Below the pieces are notes generated by a model. It saw only the letters and a list, made by a program, of their open reading frames with translations. It ran no database searches and had not been told where the DNA came from. The position numbers and the translations under genes were made by a program. This document shows, piece after piece, positions 33,248-36,608 of a stretch of DNA of 36,608 nucleotides; position 1 is the first letter of the stretch; each line of letters starts with the position of its first letter. Source of the stretch: Candidatus Staskawiczbacteria bacterium (GTDB taxonomy: Bacteria; Patescibacteriota; Minisyncoccia; Minisyncoccales; Staskawiczbacteraceae); the NCBI GenBank assembly GCA_903885445.1, contig CAISIO010000023.1, forward strand, positions 1-36,608, written 5' to 3'.

Positions 33248-33556
33248 ATGATATCAATTATAAACAATTTGATTTTTTTCCCCTTAACCACCATGCATTT
33301 AGTTTTGGGCAGTTCAATGCTTCTTATGGGCTATGTTTTAGACGATTTGATTATTCTGCTGACAACGCCGGTGGGCATTGTTGCCGCCTTCTTGATAGTA
33401 ATATTTTTTGAGCAATCAACTGCCAAAAGCATTGTAAAAGATTGGGACACAGCAAATATAAAAAACGTAATTATTCATCAATCGGCCAAGCTGTCCTATG
33501 TTAAGTGCAAAATTGAAAAGTTTATAGGGCTGGGCAGGGCTAAAAAATATTGCTAA
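33248..33556 (+). CDS. Small membrane protein of unknown function
   Basis: A 102-aa protein with a hydrophobic N-terminal part (LIFFPLTTMHLVLGSSMLLM and LIILLTTPVGIVAAFLIVIF) and a polar C-terminal tail. Family unknown. It follows the DUF5670-like gene by eight bases and precedes the YtxH-like pair. Confidence 0.6.
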   Translation: MISIINNLIFFPLTTMHLVLGSSMLLMGYVLDDLIILLTTPVGIVAAFLIVIFFEQSTAKSIVKDWDTANIKNVIIHQSAKLSYVKCKIEKFIGLGRAKKYC

Positions 33557-33567
33557 CATTTCAAAAT

Positions 33568-33846
33568 ATGGACACAACAATTTCTACAAATATTTTATTC
33601 ATAATCTTAAGTATTTTTCTGGTAATTATTACGTTGGGCGCTGCTTTTGTGGCGGTATATGCTGTTATATTTTTCAAAAATATAAATAAATTTCTTAATA
33701 TGATAAACCAGGAAACGGGAAAAATTATAGGTGATATTGATGGCGTGCGGGAAAAGGTAAAAAACGGGGGAGTTATATTTTTCGCCTTTGTTGAGAGAAT
33801 ACTTTCGTTTTTTAAAAAAGGTCGCAAAAAAAATAATAGTAATTAA
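33568..33846 (+). CDS. Small membrane protein with coiled-coil tail
   Basis: A 92-aa protein with one N-terminal membrane helix (about 8-32), then a soluble segment with KNINKFLNMINQETGKIIGD and a basic C-terminus FKKGRKK. The start at ATG 33568 was chosen because the six codons upstream overlap the previous gene. It resembles the short DUF948-like or YtxH-associated proteins, which is only a loose similarity. Confidence 0.6.
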   Translation: MDTTISTNILFIILSIFLVIITLGAAFVAVYAVIFFKNINKFLNMINQETGKIIGDIDGVREKVKNGGVIFFAFVERILSFFKKGRKKNNSN

Positions 33847-33855
33847 AAAAATAAA

Positions 33856-34203
33856 ATGGCAAATAATACAATTATAAAGGGGGTAGTGATAGGCGCGGGA
33901 ATCGCATCAGTGGCAGCGGCAATTGCGGGAACATACTTTCTTTACGGCGCAAAAGACGCCGCCAAGAACCGCAGAAAAGTAAAAGCGTGGATGTTTAAGG
34001 CAAAAGGGGAAATACTGGAACAAATTGAAAATCTTTCCGAGGTAAACGAAGAAATTTATAACAAAATAGTCAAAGAAGTATCGGAGAAATACCAGGCGAT
34101 AAAAAACATAGACAAAAAAGATGTCACAGATTTTATGGACGAATTAAAAGGCCACTGGAAAAACATCGCCAAAGAAATCGGAATTTCCGGTAAAAAACGG
34201 TAA
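33856..34203 (+). CDS. YtxH-like small membrane protein
   Basis: A 115-aa protein with a Gly/Ala-rich N-terminal membrane helix (GVVIGAGIASVAAAIAGTYFLYG) followed by the basic segment DAAKNRRKVKAWMFKAKGEI and amphipathic helices. This fits the YtxH/general stress protein shape. It is last in the operon and nine bases after the previous gene. Confidence 0.68.
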   Translation: MANNTIIKGVVIGAGIASVAAAIAGTYFLYGAKDAAKNRRKVKAWMFKAKGEILEQIENLSEVNEEIYNKIVKEVSEKYQAIKNIDKKDVTDFMDELKGHWKNIAKEIGISGKKR

Positions 34204-34230
34204 AAAGTAAATAAACAACCCCGATTATTT

Positions 34231-34258
34231 AAAAAGACACCATTGTGGGTGTCTTTTT
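34231..34258 (+). terminator. Terminator of the small membrane-protein operon
   Basis: AAAAAGACACC and GGTGTCTTTTT form a perfect 11-bp stem around ATTGTG. It lies 28 bases after the last stop and just before a GC-rich cassette on the other strand. Confidence 0.9.
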
Positions 34259-34264
34259 ATTAGT

Positions 34265-34402
34265 TTATAAATTTTGCAAAAAAAAGACGTCCCTCAGCAA
34301 CCCGAGAGCCGTCACAATGTCAATTTTGGCATCCTTGAATAGTGACCATAAGAGGAACGCGATAACCACGAAAGACAGCAGAACCATCTTTGCCTCTCTC
34401 AT
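34265..34402 (-). CDS. Tiny membrane protein E (45 aa), GC-rich cassette
   Basis: An SD-poor but codon-coherent frame from ATG 34402: MREAKMVLLSFVVIAFLLWS, then LFKDAKIDIVTALGLLRDVF and end LQNL. It forms one membrane helix. Third codon positions are mostly G or C, like the neighbouring cassettes and unlike the host. The stop (34265-34267) lies beyond the T run of the terminator (T run ends near 34277), so a terminated mRNA would lack a stop. Family unknown. Confidence 0.5.
   Translation of the reverse strand: MREAKMVLLSFVVIAFLLWSLFKDAKIDIVTALGLLRDVFFLQNL
34277..34313 (-). terminator. Terminator of the two-peptide cassette, inside gene E
   Basis: On the minus strand GACGGCTCTC pairs with GAGGGACGTC (one mismatch, one wobble) around GGGTTGCT, followed by eight T. 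It lies before the stop codon of gene E. Confidence 0.7.
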
Positions 34403-34427
34403 GTCGTGACCCCATTCTAGCCATTGG

Positions 34428-34502
34428 CTATTTCGAAAGGCGGGCGGCGATAATGATGGCTGTAGTAACAGCGCAGACGATCCACAAGACTGTCCTTGTC
34501 AT
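34428..34502 (-). CDS. Tiny membrane peptide D (24 aa), GC-rich cassette
   Basis: A 24-aa frame MTRTVLWIVCAVTTAIIIAA plus RLSK, one hydrophobic helix. AAGGAG lies seven bases before ATG 34502. It is first in a two-gene cassette ending at a terminator. The minus strand upstream has a TATAAT box (plus-strand ATTATA near 34532). Too short for family assignment; the SD and GC-rich codons support translation. Confidence 0.5.
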   Translation of the reverse strand: MTRTVLWIVCAVTTAIIIAARLSK

Positions 34503-34570
34503 GGTTCTTCTCCTTGTCAAAGACCCCCCCATATTATATTTACGATATTCTTTTAATATTATTTGTCAAT

Positions 34571-34594
34571 AAAAAAGCCCATGAGCTATCATGG
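34571..34594 (-). terminator. Short terminator, minus strand
   Basis: CCATGA and TCATGG pair around a 4-base loop, with GC and six T after them on the minus strand. It lies between the secreted repeat gene and the tiny-peptide cassette. Confidence 0.6.
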
Positions 34595-34610
34595 AACCAT
34601 TGTCTTTCTC

Positions 34611-34648
34611 ATTAAAACATCGTCTTTCAAAAAGTGCGATGTTTTAAT
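34611..34648. terminator. Hairpin after the secreted repeat gene
   Basis: ATTAAAACATCG (34611-34622) and CGATGTTTTAAT (34637-34648) are exact complements over 12 bp. On the minus strand it is the first hairpin after the gene ending at 34667. A/T-rich; the T run is short, so termination may rely on the next hairpin too. Confidence 0.6.
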
Positions 34649-34666
34649 TTAACTAATTGGACCTAC

Positions 34667-35068
34667 CTATTTTCTGCTGCCGTCACTATTCCACCCGCTC
34701 TCTCTGTTGTATCCGCCAATTCTTTGACTTTCAATGCCTAATCCTCTGAAACCATTTTCCGGTACCTGAAAGTTATTGTAGTTATTCGGTACAAAATATT
34801 GGTTGGGCGTGAAAAATCTATTTTGTGTCGAAAAGCTGTTATAGCCATTTGGTACAAAATATTGGTTACCATTTAGCATTGGTACTGTCCCGAAACTTCT
34901 GTTATCATTTCTTACAAGGGGTGATGTAAATCCGTATGTTGGATAGAATGCTTGGTATGCCGGATACGTGTATGTCGCTGCGCTGGCAGAAGCTGCCAAG
35001 AGCAACGCTCCTGTTACAAATCCGGTCGTGACCAATCCTGTTGCTAACTTTTGTAATTGTGTGATCAT
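34667..35068 (-). CDS. Secreted Asn/Tyr/Phe-rich repeat protein
   Basis: A 133-aa protein with a signal peptide (about 1-31, LLLAASASA) and a low-complexity mature part rich in Asn, Tyr, Phe and Gly. The motif NQYFVPN-x-YN-x-F occurs twice (about 68-79 and 89-100). It looks like a structural surface protein. No family is recognised, and it has no membrane anchor. An A/T-rich leader precedes the ATG. Confidence 0.65.
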   Translation of the reverse strand: MITQLQKLATGLVTTGFVTGALLLAASASAATYTYPAYQAFYPTYGFTSPLVRNDNRSFGTVPMLNGNQYFVPNGYNSFSTQNRFFTPNQYFVPNNYNNFQVPENGFRGLGIESQRIGGYNRESGWNSDGSRK

Positions 35069-35172
35069 ATTATTTTGTTTAATTTATTTATACTGTTTTT
35101 TCTGTTTCGACCTTTAGATAGCTAATACGCCGGGCAATAAAAATCGGTGCAGCTTTTGGCGTTTGTTTTTTA

Positions 35173-35200
35173 TTTACAATACATAATTTAGTGGTAATAT
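35173..35200 (+). promoter_or_regulatory. Promoter of the lipoprotein cassette
   Basis: TTTACA (35173-35178), a 16-base spacer and TAATAT (35195-35200). The predicted leader is about 45 bases, starting near ACAGCC. Confidence 0.55.
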
Positions 35201-35250
35201 ACAGCCAAACAAAGGATTTCACCTACAACCGGACAGGAAGGATTTGGAGG

Positions 35251-35454
35251 ATGATGTTAAGGAAATTTCTCGGGTTTGGGTTCTTGTTGTTGGTTCTTTT
35301 CATCGGCACCGGGTGTTCGTGCCACTGCGACAAGATATGCAGGGACGACGCCGATTTTCGGGAAACTATGAGCCACTACACTCCCGAGGAGGTAAGCATG
35401 GTATTGGAGTTTGGCGGATCGCTTAAGGGATACAAATCCCCGCACTACCCCTAG
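35251..35454 (+). CDS. Small lipoprotein (67 aa), GC-rich cassette
   Basis: A 67-aa protein with a basic start (MMLRKF), a hydrophobic signal and a lipobox-like FIGTGC, then CHCDKICRDD. The sequence around the Cys fits signal peptidase II cleavage, although Gly at -3 is unusual. AGGAAGG lies nine bases before ATG 35251; a second GGAGG touches the ATG. The mature part is acidic (SHYTPEEVSMVLEF). The terminator begins inside the coding region. No family is recognised. Confidence 0.6.
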   Translation: MMLRKFLGFGFLLLVLFIGTGCSCHCDKICRDDADFRETMSHYTPEEVSMVLEFGGSLKGYKSPHYP

Positions 35455-35491
35455 TAGCTTTTAGACAGGAAGCTGCTTGGGGATTTTTTTT
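35434..35491 (+). terminator. Terminator overlapping the lipoprotein stop
   Basis: AAATCCCC (35434-35441) pairs with GGGGATTT (35479-35486); inside it AGTAGCTT (35453-35460) pairs with AAGCTGCT (35470-35477). A run of seven to eight T follows. The left arm is coding sequence, so translation of the last codons could modulate folding. Confidence 0.8.
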
Positions 35492-35495
35492 GCAA

Positions 35496-36608
35496 TTAAC
35501 TGCCGAGATACTTTAAAAATAACTTTTGGCGTTTGGTGGAGGCGGAAGCGCCGGTTTTTTTGAGTTCGGCGCTGGCTACTTTGGATAATTTTTTAAAATC
35601 TTTGTCTATTGCAATTGCCCGCGGATTTACGCAAAAAGCCAGGTTGTTTATTCCCATCAAGCGCAAACCCTTAAGCGATTTCAACCGCGAGAGCGCCACA
35701 TATCCCATTCCCTCCAAAAAGCATTTTGACAAGTCCATTTCAGCAGAGTCCAAATTCATTCCCTGGGATTTGTGCACTGTAATTGCCCAAGCCAATCTCA
35801 AGGGCACCTGCGAAATTCCAGCCAAAATAAATTTATCCTCTTCAATAGACCAGTCGGCGTATTTTACAGTTATTCTTTTGCCGTCTTGTGTTTGCACAAC
35901 CGGCAAATCGGCGGCAACAAAATCAACCACCTTTCCCTGCGTGCCGTTAACATATCCTGCCTCAAAATTATTTTTTATAAACATCACCTCGGCCCCCTTT
36001 TTCAAAACCAGTTTTTCGGGAGCCAAACAGCTTTTCTTTAAAATATCAGCAACAACCGGATTTCCGCGCGACGACATCTGGTAGTAATATTCTTTGCCTT
36101 TTATTTTATCTAATTCAGAATAATTTATGCTGTCTACATCTATATTATGCGTGTATAATTTGGTGAAAACTTTTTTCAAATCTTTCGCATTCTTAACAAC
36201 ATCATACAACAGCGCTTTGGATTTTTCAGCTTCGTTGTCTCTAATATGATTTAAAATTTTGTGCAGTTTTTTATCTTTTGTCCTGTGCTGTTCGTCTAAG
36301 TAGCAAATTTTCATTTCCAAACTTTTCCAAGCCGCAGAATCAGTGACAAATTTTTGCTTTTCCTGTTCCTGGCTGAAAAGTTTGCCCTGAGATTCGTCAG
36401 CCGGCTTTTCATTTTTGAAAACCGGCGGCAGCTGGAAAAAATCGCCCGAGCACACAACCTGAAGGCCGCCAAAAGGTCGCGCCACCCGTTTTATATACTG
36501 GCAAATTTTATTTACCGTCTCAAACTGCGACGCCTTAATCATAGAGATTTCGTCAATAATCAAAACCCCGGTATTTTTGATGCGTTTTCGCAAATACCCC
36601 CTGTCGCA
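35496..36608 (-). CDS. PIF1-like / RecD-like DNA helicase, C-terminal part
   Basis: Superfamily 1 5'-3' helicase cut by the window edge (the frame is open past base 36608). Visible motifs are Walker B LIIDEISMI, the motif III region VCSGDFFQLPPVF, LDEQHRT, and near the end VHKSQGMNLD with YVALSRLKS (motifs V and VI). The arrangement is that of PIF1 helicases, which unwind DNA and remove obstacles. The N-terminal Walker A segment lies outside the window. The C-terminus is basic (KKTGASASTKRQKLFLKYLGS in part). Confidence 0.93.
   Translation of the reverse strand, partial: CDRGYLRKRIKNTGVLIIDEISMIKASQFETVNKICQYIKRVARPFGGLQVVCSGDFFQLPPVFKNEKPADESQGKLFSQEQEKQKFVTDSAAWKSLEMKICYLDEQHRTKDKKLHKILNHIRDNEAEKSKALLYDVVKNAKDLKKVFTKLYTHNIDVDSINYSELDKIKGKEYYYQMSSRGNPVVADILKKSCLAPEKLVLKKGAEVMFIKNNFEAGYVNGTQGKVVDFVAADLPVVQTQDGKRITVKYADWSIEEDKFILAGISQVPLRLAWAITVHKSQGMNLDSAEMDLSKCFLEGMGYVALSRLKSLKGLRLMGINNLAFCVNPRAIAIDKDFKKLSKVASAELKKTGASASTKRQKLFLKYLGS

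Noticed and set aside
34390-34572. 60-aa plus-strand ORF across the two-peptide cassette
   Set aside because: It is antisense to the SD-led, GC-third-position-rich minus-strand frames and lacks its own SD and promoter.

Overview
The window looks like part of a Candidate Phyla Radiation (Patescibacteria) genome, most likely parcubacterial. Reasons: A+T-rich genes packed into tight operons; Cys-rich extracellular repeats of a kind often seen in CPR proteins; a stand-alone ferredoxin:thioredoxin reductase catalytic chain next to a thioredoxin; an ObgE without a C-terminal extension; few biosynthetic genes. Most host genes lack a Shine-Dalgarno (SD) sequence. Many have a -10 box only about 4-10 bases before the start codon, which implies leaderless mRNAs. 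The standard code fits: TGA ends several genes and does not interrupt the large housekeeping ORFs. The one exception is a TGA at base 4, in the frame of uvrA.

Layout. 1-2700: uvrA 3' end, then groES and groEL, which are separated by a terminator and a hairpin. 2760-3710: GC-rich cassette with pgpA and a zinc-ribbon gene. 3747-7101: zinc ribbon, lemA-htpX, tRNA-Ser(GGA), SIMPL and HIT genes. 7135-10075: dnaG-rpoD. 10085-13754 (minus): a redox/GTPase operon of membrane protein, thioredoxin, FTR catalytic chain, obgE, two small membrane proteins and an [FeFe]-hydrogenase-like protein, followed by a separate membrane-protein gene. 13801-14410 (minus): GC-rich operon of three tiny genes with a consensus promoter. 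14431-18641 (minus): a surface metallopeptidase gene split by an in-frame TAA, a Cys-rich membrane-anchored protein and uppP. 18705-22877: small unknown gene, typA, RRM protein, alarmone synthetase and OmpR-type regulator. 22954-25805 (minus): Ig-like repeat, dockerin and cohesin proteins in one operon. 25976-28962: histidine kinase, then a GC-rich cassette encoding a receiver domain fused to an RlmN-like radical SAM enzyme. 29077-31831: signalling operon (two small proteins, GAF/PAS kinase, CheY-like receiver). 31885-34203: His-rich membrane-anchored protein, WG-like repeat protein and a small envelope/stress-type operon. 34265-35491: two more GC-rich SD-bearing cassettes around a secreted repeat protein. 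35496-end (minus): PIF1-like helicase, cut by the window edge.

The main points of interest are: (1) five scattered GC-rich, SD-bearing, self-terminated cassettes in a genome that otherwise uses non-SD or leaderless starts; (2) the receiver-RlmN fusion inside one of them; (3) a cohesin/dockerin/Ig-repeat operon; (4) a metallopeptidase gene split by one in-frame stop; (5) a hydrogenase-like protein lacking the proton-transfer cysteine, in an operon with FTR and thioredoxin. All function calls come from reading motifs by eye; no database search was run.
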